From Bacteroidales bacterium (GTDB lineage: Bacteria; Planctomycetota; Planctomycetia; Gemmatales; Gemmataceae), in the NCBI GenBank assembly GCA_026931725.1, contig JAIXLE010000147.1, positions 32,528-96,527 on the forward strand: a stretch of DNA of 64,000 bases. Direction: 5' to 3'. Each line of letters opens with the position of its first letter. Within the stretch, counting starts at the first letter, position 1. This document shows, piece by piece, positions 52,942 through 61,645 of this stretch. The notes beneath the pieces were generated by a model. The model was not told where the DNA came from and ran no database searches. It saw nothing but the letters and a program-made list of their open reading frames with translations. A program made the position numbers and the translations under genes.

Positions 52942-54961
52942 TCAATGGCCGTCGCTCAGGGTTCGGCTCGGCGCGGCGGAGCAGTTCCCGCACCATCCAC
53001 GGAACATTCCCCTCGCCGAACAGTAGGAAACCCAGTGTGCCGGTCCAGGGTGTCTCATCGGTCCAGCCGAAATGGATTTCGGGCGGTCGTCCGGTCTTGG
53101 CCATCTCCAGGGCCAGAGCCGCCAAAGTGTGCGAGATGGACGCGGCCCCGGAGATTTTCAGAACGTATCGCCCTTCTTCCTGGCGAATGTCGATGATGGG
53201 CTGATTCTCGAATTCGCTCGCATCCGCCAGTGCAACTTCGACGAACACGATCATCAGATCGCGTGGGATGCGATGCTCCCGTCGAATCGAACCTTCCTTG
53301 CTGGCCAGTGAGCGACGACCGGGCCGGTGCGGGACCAGAACGGTCAGTTCCAAATGGCGGATCGTATCCCACAACAACTTGGAGTGCGGGTCCGGGACCA
53401 GGAACCCCGCGAATCGGAGTTCTCGACTGCGAATGATCCGCGAAACGAACGAAGTCACCAGGATTGTCACGATGAACACCGAGGCAATAATCAGACCTCG
53501 GAAATTCTTTTCGACTTCATTCACAATCGTTGTGTACACAAACACCAAGGTGATGACCCCGAATGGGATCGACAAACGCCGATACCAAGGCCGCCCCTCA
53601 CGGGATTGAAACACATGGATCAACGAGGCCGTACAGGCACTCGTAATGAGGACTAGCACTCCTGTGGCATACGCCCCCCCCTGGGCATCGACACTCGCCG
53701 AAAAGACCCAGGTTACGAGCAGGTTAATCGTGGTGAACAGGAAGACCAGCGGTTGCGTGGCCCCGGCCCATTCTGGGGCCATCCCGTATTTCGGCAGATA
53801 TTGTGGGACGAGATTCAGTAACCCCACCATCGCACTCGCCCCGGCGAACCAGAGAATCACGATGGTACTCAAGTCATAAATCGTCCCGAATGTCGAGCCG
53901 AAGAACGGGCAGATTTGCCGATCGCGCGCGCCTTCCGCATGAGCCAAATACGCCAATGCTCGCCCAGAAGCCGGTTTCTTCGGCCAGTTTTCCGGGTTCG
54001 TGATGGGGTGCCCTTGCTTGTCCAGGGGCAATTCTCCTGAAGCCGATACCGCGATCAGATCTTTCGGTTCGATCAGCGTACTCACGACGATCGACGAACC
54101 CAGCAAATAGACGGACATGATGCCAGCCGCCGTGAGCAGCAACCAACGCGCATTGCGGATGCGCCCCAGCGGTCGTTCGGGTTCATCGTCGCTTCGTCCG
54201 CGAACGTGTGGCATCACCGCCACGCCCGTCTCAAACCCGCTCAAACCCAGGGCCAGCTTGGGAAACAGCAACAAACTCACGAGCAGAATGGACAACCAAC
54301 CATCGGTCATGCCCAGGGGATTATGCGGCAAATACCATTCCCCGGATTGCAGTCGACCGATCCAGGCGTGCCAATGCTCGGGGTGTTCGACGAGATAGGC
54401 TAACCCGTAGCCGATGATGATCGCGTTCAATCCCAGATAAATGCCCACCAGCACGGTGGCGAGTCCGATCACTTCGCGGAACCCCCGCAGGAACATGCCG
54501 CCCAGCAGCACCAGCAACAACATCGTCACCACGATGAGTTGTTCGGTCGGTTCCTCGCCGAGTGGTGGTTTGAACGGCCAGTTCGGATTCTCGACCAAGT
54601 GCAGAGCCGCATCCGCCGCGGAGAGCGTCTTCGTGATGATGAACCCGGTTCCGGCGAACCCCAACAGCACTAACACCAGCACTTTCCCGGTCCAACCCGA
54701 AACCAGCTGGGCCAACATGCCGATGGAACCCTGCCCGGTGAACGAATGCCGGGCCACATAGGAATACACCGGCAATGCGCCGAACAATGTGACCAGAATC
54801 AGGACGATCGTGGCGAACGGGGCCAGCGTTCCCGCATTCTGAGCCGCGATGGCCGGTTGATAACCCAGGGTACTGAAGTAATCCACCCCGGTGAGGCACA
54901 TCACCCAGAGCCAGAAGGATTGATGGACGGCGTGTTTCCCGGATTCAGACGATTGCGTCAT
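52922..54961 (-). CDS. APC superfamily permease with C-terminal cytoplasmic domain
   Basis: This 679-aa transporter has about twelve helices in its first 500 residues. The first helix region LTGVDYFSTLGYQPAIA and GQGSIGMLAQLVSGWTGKVL fit the amino acid-polyamine-cation superfamily. The last 150 residues (from about 530) are soluble, starting near DTIRHLELTVLVPHRPGRR. That layout resembles the KimA/Kup-type transporters more than small amino acid permeases. The substrate cannot be read from the sequence; a cation or amino acid is likely. The 3' end overlaps the sulfatase-like gene by 20 nt. Confidence 0.8.
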   Translation of the reverse strand: MTQSSESGKHAVHQSFWLWVMCLTGVDYFSTLGYQPAIAAQNAGTLAPFATIVLILVTLFGALPVYSYVARHSFTGQGSIGMLAQLVSGWTGKVLVLVLLGFAGTGFIITKTLSAADAALHLVENPNWPFKPPLGEEPTEQLIVVTMLLLVLLGGMFLRGFREVIGLATVLVGIYLGLNAIIIGYGLAYLVEHPEHWHAWIGRLQSGEWYLPHNPLGMTDGWLSILLVSLLLFPKLALGLSGFETGVAVMPHVRGRSDDEPERPLGRIRNARWLLLTAAGIMSVYLLGSSIVVSTLIEPKDLIAVSASGELPLDKQGHPITNPENWPKKPASGRALAYLAHAEGARDRQICPFFGSTFGTIYDLSTIVILWFAGASAMVGLLNLVPQYLPKYGMAPEWAGATQPLVFLFTTINLLVTWVFSASVDAQGGAYATGVLVLITSACTASLIHVFQSREGRPWYRRLSIPFGVITLVFVYTTIVNEVEKNFRGLIIASVFIVTILVTSFVSRIIRSRELRFAGFLVPDPHSKLLWDTIRHLELTVLVPHRPGRRSLASKEGSIRREHRIPRDLMIVFVEVALADASEFENQPIIDIRQEEGRYVLKISGAASISHTLAALALEMAKTGRPPEIHFGWTDETPWTGTLGFLLFGEGNVPWMVRELLRRAEPNPERRPLIILAGM

Positions 54962-55104
54962 GGAAGGGGTTCACCAACAGGAAGCCCGACCGACAGGACC
55001 GCCGACCGGGTGGCTACCGTCGCGTGACGAAGTAAGCCAGGAACATCATTACGGTAAGGAAAGCGCAGCAATTCGCCAGCGAGCCCAGCCGAAATCTCCA
55101 CAAA

Positions 55105-55143
55105 TGATGGGAGCCGTGAACATACGGTCCACGGCTCCCATCA
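55105..55143 (-). terminator. Strong stem-loop after the first FG-GAP gene
   Basis: A perfect 14-bp stem (TGATGGGAGCCGTG / CACGGCTCCCATCA) with an 11-nt loop lies 26 nt past the stop. No T-run follows on the minus strand. Confidence 0.7.
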
Positions 55144-55169
55144 GAATTCCTTACTGGGTTTGTAGTGGA

Positions 55170-56708
55170 TTATGCGCCGACGAACACGCCACCCAAGAAC
55201 GTCCCTGGGAATGCCAGGATGTTCGTGATTTCGTTGTTGTTCGTCGTGTCGAACACCCGAGTGCGCGGAGCATTGCCTGGGCCAGCACCCGTAATCACAT
55301 CATCCAAACCGTCACCATCCCAGTCGACCGCCGACACGGTGACACCGCCTTGTTCCGCGTAGGGGAAAATGACCCCCGAGGATGGCCCCGATTGGATGAG
55401 CGAATTCGGCGCCCGCGTCGGCGACAGGAGCAAACCGTTGAGCGGTGTCTGCAACTCGAAGGAGTTCGGCCCTGTCAATGCGCCGCCACCTGTGGGGATT
55501 TCTTCGACCGGAACCGAGTATTGTCGCAGGACACCGGCGGTGATGCCATCGAAGACCGATACCGAACCCACGCCGCCGCCAGAACCGACAATGATGTCTG
55601 CCTTACCGTTCCCGCTCAAATCACCTGTACCGACGAAGGCTCCCACCCGACTATTGCCATCGCCCGCATAGAACGATAGCACCGGCACCGCCACGCGGTC
55701 GGTGAGTACCTGATTACCATCGAACGTCTTGATGAGCGGCCCACCACCGTACCCCGGCGCGGTCACGATGAAATCCCGGCCAACTCCGACCAAATCCCCG
55801 GCCGCGACCCGAACCCCATTGCGGAAACTGGATTCGTAAGCGAAGAAGTCCGCCATGACGAAGACGGCTGATCCACCCGAGACGAAGGTGCTATTGTCGA
55901 TGACCACAACCCGCGGCCCGCCGCCTTCCCCAGCTCCGATGATGAGATCATTTTTTCCGTTCCCGTCAAAATCTCCAATCGCTACCGTGGCCCCACCGCG
56001 GAAATTGGGATCACCGAATACATCGCCAAGATCATAAATCGGGGCTCCGCTCTGACCATCGAAGACGACGATCCGCCCGCCGCCGCCGATCCCAGGGGCA
56101 CAGGCAATATCATCGACTCCATCATTGTTCAAGTCGCCCACCGCAACGCGAACCCCTTGCGTAAACGACGATTCGTAGGGGGTCAGCGTATAGACCAGTT
56201 GCCCCGTGCCGACTTGATACACTTTGACGGAATTGGGTGCCTCCACTCCAGAACCCACCGCCAGATAGTTTTGTTGGCGATAGTTCAGATTGATCGTAAC
56301 TTCCGCCCGAGCGGGAGGATCGGTCGGTGTCGTGACGTTATTCGCCTGATAGGTGAATGTCACCTGAGTCACGCCCACCGGAATATCGGAGGGAGCAATG
56401 AACTGGAATCCGCCATTCGGAAAGACCGTCAGCGCGTTCGCGGGCAACGGTCGGGCACTGCCGACAAAACGCGGAGCCGTGACCTGCGCCGATGCCAGCA
56501 CATCACCGAATTCCGTATCGCTGAAGTCGTTCGCTAACAGCCCACTGTCCGATGTTACGGTCAGCACCCGACCCGCGCCGATCGAGTATGTGTCATTGAT
56601 CGCAACAACCGCGGGGACATCCCGCCGATCAAGGGCTTCCAGATTCAGAATGGACCGCGGGGTTTTGGGAGTTGCCGGCGAGTCCTTCAGCCAGGTAAAA
56701 CCGAGCAT
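55170..56708 (-). CDS. Extracellular FG-GAP/VCBS repeat protein with planctomycete N-terminal motif
   Basis: This 512-aa protein begins with a short region ending NLEALDRRDVPAV, the LExxxxRxVPA motif found at the start of many planctomycete extracellular proteins. There is no classic signal peptide. Residues about 35-150 look like a cadherin/Ig-type beta domain (NDTYSIGAGRVLTV, LLANDFSD). The remainder holds about six FG-GAP units with calcium-type loops (GDLNNDGVDD, GDFDGNGKND, GDLSGNGKAD, DWDGDGLDD), which fold into a beta-propeller. It is probably displayed or released for adhesion or ligand binding. A related protein lies at 60033-61460. Confidence 0.88.
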   Translation of the reverse strand: MLGFTWLKDSPATPKTPRSILNLEALDRRDVPAVVAINDTYSIGAGRVLTVTSDSGLLANDFSDTEFGDVLASAQVTAPRFVGSARPLPANALTVFPNGGFQFIAPSDIPVGVTQVTFTYQANNVTTPTDPPARAEVTINLNYRQQNYLAVGSGVEAPNSVKVYQVGTGQLVYTLTPYESSFTQGVRVAVGDLNNDGVDDIACAPGIGGGGRIVVFDGQSGAPIYDLGDVFGDPNFRGGATVAIGDFDGNGKNDLIIGAGEGGGPRVVVIDNSTFVSGGSAVFVMADFFAYESSFRNGVRVAAGDLVGVGRDFIVTAPGYGGGPLIKTFDGNQVLTDRVAVPVLSFYAGDGNSRVGAFVGTGDLSGNGKADIIVGSGGGVGSVSVFDGITAGVLRQYSVPVEEIPTGGGALTGPNSFELQTPLNGLLLSPTRAPNSLIQSGPSSGVIFPYAEQGGVTVSAVDWDGDGLDDVITGAGPGNAPRTRVFDTTNNNEITNILAFPGTFLGGVFVGA

Positions 56709-57144
56709 GGTCGAATAGCTCCTGGTGATGTGCGAGCGTGGGGAAACCCCAACGCCGCGACGAGTGTGTGAGCAGTTCCTTCTGCTCGTCCGCCCGCCAA
56801 AACCCTGTACTCAGGTGGCAATCCCTGCCAATCTGGCCCTGTTCACAACCTGCGAACACAGCCAGGAGTTCACCTGCTATCAGACTACACCACGGTTCAA
56901 CACGGCATTGGGAAACACACGGGAAATTCACTCAAGAAATGGACGCATCGGACAGTCTAAGTCGATTGCATGTGAGAATGGAGATGATCGTGATACACGG
57001 GCCATGAGAGACGGAAATGGAATCTCCTGGCTTTTTCGGTTCAAGTCGAACCGCCGACGGGGTGGAGGAAGGCGATTCACCCCTCGCCTTGGGCAGAGTT
57101 TCCACCCAAGGTGAGGAACGGAGCTTATGGGCCAGGAAGGGACA
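56709..57144. other. Intergenic region between the FG-GAP and superoxide dismutase genes
   Basis: This 436-bp gap contains the promoter region of the FG-GAP gene and, near its right end, the stem-loop at 57083-57115. Short plus-strand frames across it lack coding character. I see no gene. Confidence 0.5.
57083..57115 (-). terminator. Stem-loop after the superoxide dismutase gene
   Basis: CTCGCCTTGGG (57083-57093) pairs with CCCAAGGTGAG (57105-57115), 11 bp with one G-T pair, 29 nt past the stop. No T-run follows. Confidence 0.6.
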
Positions 57145-57864
57145 TTACCCTTTCTTCGCGGCATGGTAGTTCGCGGCGACCTGATCCCAGTTAATGACTT
57201 GGAACCAAGCCGCGATGTAATCGGCTCGTTTGTTCTGATATTTCAAATAGTATGCATGTTCCCACACGTCGATCCCGAGGATCGGCGCTGCAGCGCCGGT
57301 CATGACCGGGTTATCCTGGTTCGCCGTTGCCACGACGGTCAGCGGTTTTTCTTTACCGGGAACGAGCCAAGCCCAACCGCTACCGAACTGCTTGAGCGCT
57401 GCGGTGCCGAACTCTTTCTGAAAGGCACCGAAACTGCCGAAAGAATCGTCGATGGCCTTTTTGAGGTCGCCGCGTGGTTCGCCGCCTTTCTTGGACATGA
57501 TCGTCCAGAACAGGCTATGGTTGGCGTGACCGCCGCCGTTGTTGCGGACAGCAGTACGAATTCCTTCGGGCAGTTCTGCCAGTTTGCTGATGACCTGAAT
57601 GGGGGTCAACTTGAGCCAATCAGAATGGCCCGCCAGAGCCTTGTTAAGATTCGCCACATAACCCGCGTGGTGTTTGTCGTGGTGAATCTCCATCGTGCGT
57701 GCATCCAGGTGGGGTTCCAGCGCATCGCAAGCATAGGGCAGCGGCGGCAACGTGAATCCGGCAACTTCCGCGGCGGCGGCCTGGGGGGTGGCGAACAAAG
57801 TGGGTAGACCCAGCGCGACGGTTCCCACCGTGGCGGTTTGGATGATCTCGCGGCGATTCAGCAT
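57145..57864 (-). CDS. Exported Fe/Mn superoxide dismutase
   Basis: The enzyme converts superoxide to oxygen and peroxide. Start chosen at the ATG giving [20 protein letters not shown]; the twin Arg followed by a hydrophobic stretch and TPQAAAA suggest a Tat-type signal, so the enzyme is probably periplasmic. The 239-aa protein has metal ligands in [21 protein letters not shown] and [11 protein letters not shown], giving the His-His-Asp-His set. The segment GSGWAWLV is also typical. Export of a folded metalloenzyme by Tat is consistent. Fe versus Mn cannot be told by eye. Confidence 0.93.
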   Translation of the reverse strand: MLNRREIIQTATVGTVALGLPTLFATPQAAAAEVAGFTLPPLPYACDALEPHLDARTMEIHHDKHHAGYVANLNKALAGHSDWLKLTPIQVISKLAELPEGIRTAVRNNGGGHANHSLFWTIMSKKGGEPRGDLKKAIDDSFGSFGAFQKEFGTAALKQFGSGWAWLVPGKEKPLTVVATANQDNPVMTGAAAPILGIDVWEHAYYLKYQNKRADYIAAWFQVINWDQVAANYHAAKKG

Positions 57865-58121
57865 GAGCAGCCTCCTGGGGAGTGGATGTTCTGCGGGCAG
57901 GAAAGACGCACAGTAGATGGTAGCCAGATTTCCAGCGTTCAGGCAAGAAAGTATCCGTTTCAACAGGAATTCTGGGTAAGTCGCACGGTGGGAAACTTTC
58001 CCCCAGGCGTTCACCCACCTGGACCTCGTCTCCGCTGCCTAGAATCGCAACCGGGCACTCAGCGGGCAACGGATCCGGGTAACATCTCCCGATCACCAGA
58101 GGCTCAATATCGGAAGGACCA

Positions 58122-59108
58122 TCATTCCGACGCGGGGACGATCTTCTGGAACGGTTTCCCCTTCTGATCCAGGTTGCGGTTCAGATCAATGGGGTTGAAT
58201 GCGACCGGGGCACCACCTTCCGGCACGGGGACATGAGCAGACCAGAGAATCGCATTCGTGACCACTCGGCGAAAGTCACGATTCGCCCAGTTCCGATGGC
58301 TGTGCCCACCAGTGAAGCCGAACGCACGGCCGCCGTCTTTTCGTTCGTAAGCCCAAGCGATCGTTTCCAGTCGCCCAAGATACTTTTTCGCATCAGCCGT
58401 GCCCCGGCTGCTGTCCGGCGGAATCGCTTGCAGAATGGGAGTGACATGCTTTGCATCCTTGACATCGGGGACATCACCGATCCAATGCATGTTGAAGTAC
58501 CATTCATCGCGGATCTGGAACGGCTGCACGCCCCGCGTAATCGGGTGCTTGGGTAGGCTGCGAATCGCCGCGTCCCAGTGCGGGTTCGTCGAAATGCGGG
58601 CATCGTAATAACCGCCCAGCCAGCCGATGACGGTATTTCCATCCTTCGGAGCGTAGTCCACCGCGTAATGCAAATTCACCCAACCGATCCCCTTGTCGAT
58701 CAGCTTTTGTAACTGCTTGAGCCGGTCCCCTTGCACGACCGGATGGCCATTCCGACCATCCATGTAGAAGACGACCGCCGCCGCTCCGTCGAAGATTTTT
58801 TCATTTTTCGGCCAACCATCGCGGACCATGACGGGCCAGACACCGGGAGTCTGCTTCAGCAATTTCATGAGAATGGCCGTGCCCGCGAAAAACTCATGGT
58901 CGCCGGGGCCGTGGCTTTTGCGTCCCGCGACGAGGACGATCTTTTTCCCCGTAAAGCCTGCAGGAGGCTTGACTTCCAACGGTACGGCCGATTGATCGTA
59001 GGGGTCGAAGCCGAGTTCCGGCACCGGCTCGGCGGCCGACACCGACATGGGAAGACAGACCATGGAGGCAAAACTCAAACCAGCGATGAGAGCCGAACGC
59101 GCGATCAC
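58122..59108 (-). CDS. Secreted ThuA-like domain protein
   Basis: This 328-aa protein has a signal peptide (ALIAGLSFASMVCLPMSVSAAE). The ThuA-like, glutamine-amidotransferase-type fold follows: KIVLVAGRKSHGPGDHEFF, AAAVVFYMDGRNGHPVV, GWVNLHYAVDYA, ITRGVQPFQIRDEWYFNMHW, and GRAFGFTGGHSHRNWAN near the end. ThuA-type proteins are linked to trehalose and other sugar use, and are very numerous in planctomycetes. The active residues of this form are not known. No sugar-catabolic gene is adjacent. Confidence 0.9.
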   Translation of the reverse strand: MIARSALIAGLSFASMVCLPMSVSAAEPVPELGFDPYDQSAVPLEVKPPAGFTGKKIVLVAGRKSHGPGDHEFFAGTAILMKLLKQTPGVWPVMVRDGWPKNEKIFDGAAAVVFYMDGRNGHPVVQGDRLKQLQKLIDKGIGWVNLHYAVDYAPKDGNTVIGWLGGYYDARISTNPHWDAAIRSLPKHPITRGVQPFQIRDEWYFNMHWIGDVPDVKDAKHVTPILQAIPPDSSRGTADAKKYLGRLETIAWAYERKDGGRAFGFTGGHSHRNWANRDFRRVVTNAILWSAHVPVPEGGAPVAFNPIDLNRNLDQKGKPFQKIVPASE

Positions 59109-59282
59109 GGGGTATCCTCGGAGAAGTTAGGGATGCTGGCGGGTGCCAGTGGTTCCAGCATCACGACACCACAGACAGGCCGATCAGGCAAGAGTTTTCG
59201 TGAAAGGAATGTATTTCCTGCCCGGTATCCGGGAAAGGCGTAAAATTTTCGCTTGGCAAGCAGTCCATCACCCTGGAGACTG

Positions 59283-59897
59283 ATGCTGATGATCCTTCCC
59301 ACCCATAATCTCTCCGTTAGCCCATCACCGAGAGCCCCCAACTTGCCGACCGACCACACCCTGACACTCGGACACTTGTACAGCTTGTTCCCGGATCGAA
59401 CCGATGAACCGCACGCACTCGAACCGATCCGCGGGGACCAGATGCCAGAACCGTATCATGGCCTGCTGGTTCACAGCCACCATATGACGGTGACGGTTGA
59501 ACAGTTTTACGGCCAACCCGTAAATGTCCAAGTCGTGGAAAGCTATCACGCCGGAGACGATTACGCCCGGAAAAGCCTGCTCAGCCTGCGGGACTCGGGG
59601 AAAATCGTGCAGTTTGGGATCGTCCGCATCGACTTGAACTTGCTCGCCCCTTTAGTCCGTCAACAGATCGAAGAAGAGCAGACCCCGCTTGGCCGTGTCC
59701 TGATTCAAAACAATGTCTTGCGAATTGTGCAACCCGTGGGGTACTTCCGTATCACTCTCGCACCGAAAATGGCGGAGTGGTTCGGTCTTTCGGGGCCGGA
59801 AACGACATATGGCCGTGTCGGCGTGATCCACACGGACGGTCGCCCTGCGATCCGTGTCGGAGAGATTCTCACACCTGTAAAAATGGCAGGTGAATAG
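59283..59897 (+). CDS. DUF98/chorismate-lyase-like protein
   Basis: This 204-aa soluble protein matches the pattern of the DUF98/UbiC-like fold: PYHGLLVHSHHMTVTVEQFYG, VVESYHAGDDYARKSLLSLRDSGKIVQFGIVRIDL (in part) and TPLGRVLIQNNVLRIV. UbiC members release pyruvate from chorismate to make 4-hydroxybenzoate; some DUF98 proteins do the same. The conserved Arg and Glu positions (YARK and the EEEQTPLGR segment) are present. Start uncertain: ATG at 59283 or 59289, with GGAG at 59275-59278. No quinone genes are adjacent. Confidence 0.7.
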   Translation: MLMILPTHNLSVSPSPRAPNLPTDHTLTLGHLYSLFPDRTDEPHALEPIRGDQMPEPYHGLLVHSHHMTVTVEQFYGQPVNVQVVESYHAGDDYARKSLLSLRDSGKIVQFGIVRIDLNLLAPLVRQQIEEEQTPLGRVLIQNNVLRIVQPVGYFRITLAPKMAEWFGLSGPETTYGRVGVIHTDGRPAIRVGEILTPVKMAGE

Positions 59898-60032
59898 ACT
59901 GGTGCCTTTGGTGAAGCAGGGGTGGGTTGGCACTCTTTCCACCCTTCTGTTTCCGCACACAGCCGAATGGAGTATGGAAAGGCGAGCTGGCAAATGTACC
60001 CCGGTGGAGTCAGCGCGGTATGGGTTCGGTTT

Positions 60033-61460
60033 TTAGAACTCTCCGCCGAAATCTCCGCCGGAAAAACCGCCGCCATCATAGAATCCACCACCGGAGAACC
60101 CGCCACCAAAGGCCGGATCAGCAAAACCGGGATCGAAGGCGGGTGATCCCGAACAGGTGAAGCAGGGCATACCGCCCCCTGTGGCTCCGTACCCCGCGCC
60201 ATAAAATGGGTAGCCGCCGAGTCCATACCCACCCAGGCCGAAGCCGCCGAGCCCAAAGCCTCCCAGGCCGAATGGGTAGAATCCATTGCCAAAAAATGGG
60301 TAAAAGCCACCACCCCAGGGCACGAAGAACGGGAAGGGAACCAAGACTGCCGCAGGCTGGGCCGCCGCTGCGGCCGCCGCTTGGGCTGCGGCCACCTGAG
60401 CGGCTGCTGTCGTATAGGCACCCGATATCACACCGTCCGAGACGGTTGGGGTTGTCAATGTCGCCGCCGAACCCGCTACCAACACCCCCGCGACACCTTG
60501 GGGTAGCCCTGATAGGCTGATGATCGCTCCGGTACTCGGCAGCGTATAAATGTTCACTTGTGCTCCGCCGCCCGGCCCGGCTCCGGTCAGCACCTCGGCC
60601 ACGGCATCCCCGGTCAGTTCGGCGGCCCCCACGTTCACCCCGCCTCGGAACGCTGCATCGTAAGCAAAGAACGAAGCCAGTTGTCGACCATCGGCCGTGA
60701 ATACCGCCACTTGCGGGCCGCCACCGGGGCCAGTGCCCGTGATAATGTTTGCCCGACCGTCGCCATCCGTATCTCCCACGGCCACAGGCACTCCGCCGGT
60801 GAACCCCGGATCGTAGGCGAAGAACCCGTTCGCCTGTTGCAGTCCACCGCCAGCCACAACGAAGGTGCGAACATCTGGCCCACCGCCGACCCCGGTGCCC
60901 GTGACGATTTCGGCCCGGCCATCGCCGTCGGTATCCCCCGCTCCCACGAAGACACCACCCCGGAATGCCGGATCGTAGGCAAACCCCGAGGCTTCTTGAG
61001 TTCCACTGGTTCCATCAAAAACAACTACCTGGGGACCACCCCCAACACCGGCTCCGACGATCACCTCGGCCCGGCCGTCGCCATCCACATCCCCAGCCGC
61101 GACATAGATTCCACCAGTAAATGCAGGATCAAAAGCATAAAACGAAGCCAGGATCGAACCATCTTTCCCATTGTAGACTTTGACGGCTGGACCGCCACCC
61201 GCGCCAGTGCCAGTAATCAGGTCTGGCGTGCCATCCGCGTTCACATCGCCGACAGCAACTCGCACCCCGCCCGTGAAACCGGCATCGTAGGCCAGGAACT
61301 GACTACGCACGGCCCCACTCGCGGGATCGAGCAACCGCACCACCGGTGGGCCGCCACTATCCCCAGCCGCAATGATGGTACTGCCGCTCAGAAATGCCGG
61401 GACTTCCCGCGTTTCCAACGGTTCCAACGTCAGGGGGATGCGATGCGAGGAGAAGAACAT
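60033..61460 (-). CDS. Extracellular FG-GAP repeat protein with Gly/Phe-rich tail
   Basis: This 475-aa protein starts MFFSSHRIPLTLEPLETREVPAF, carrying the LExxxxRxVPA motif of planctomycete extracellular proteins. About six near-identical units follow to residue 310, each with a loop such as GDVNADGTPD, GDVDGDGRAE or GDTDGDGRAN, then TGTGxGGGPxVxVF and AYDPAFTGG. They should form a calcium-binding beta-propeller. After an Ala-rich helix (about 345-365) comes a tail of about 110 residues built from GGFGLGG, YPF, GGGF and GGYGLGG repeats with two Cys (PCFTCSG). The tail is unlike the paralogue at 55170-56708. It could mediate self-association or wall contact. Confidence 0.88.
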   Translation of the reverse strand: MFFSSHRIPLTLEPLETREVPAFLSGSTIIAAGDSGGPPVVRLLDPASGAVRSQFLAYDAGFTGGVRVAVGDVNADGTPDLITGTGAGGGPAVKVYNGKDGSILASFYAFDPAFTGGIYVAAGDVDGDGRAEVIVGAGVGGGPQVVVFDGTSGTQEASGFAYDPAFRGGVFVGAGDTDGDGRAEIVTGTGVGGGPDVRTFVVAGGGLQQANGFFAYDPGFTGGVPVAVGDTDGDGRANIITGTGPGGGPQVAVFTADGRQLASFFAYDAAFRGGVNVGAAELTGDAVAEVLTGAGPGGGAQVNIYTLPSTGAIISLSGLPQGVAGVLVAGSAATLTTPTVSDGVISGAYTTAAAQVAAAQAAAAAAAQPAAVLVPFPFFVPWGGGFYPFFGNGFYPFGLGGFGLGGFGLGGYGLGGYPFYGAGYGATGGGMPCFTCSGSPAFDPGFADPAFGGGFSGGGFYDGGGFSGGDFGGEF

Positions 61461-61645
61461 AACCGGAGTCCGTGCGCGTCAGGGTGCCGATCCGGCGGTT
61501 CAGATCGTACCCGAAGTGTGCGCGATAAACGGGACTCCGAGAGTCCATTGGCCAAGTTCGACCGCGAGAATAGGCAATCCGATTCGGTCGAACCGATACG
61601 GCCGGGAAGATAGACCGTATCCGCCTCTTACGATCCGATTTTACC

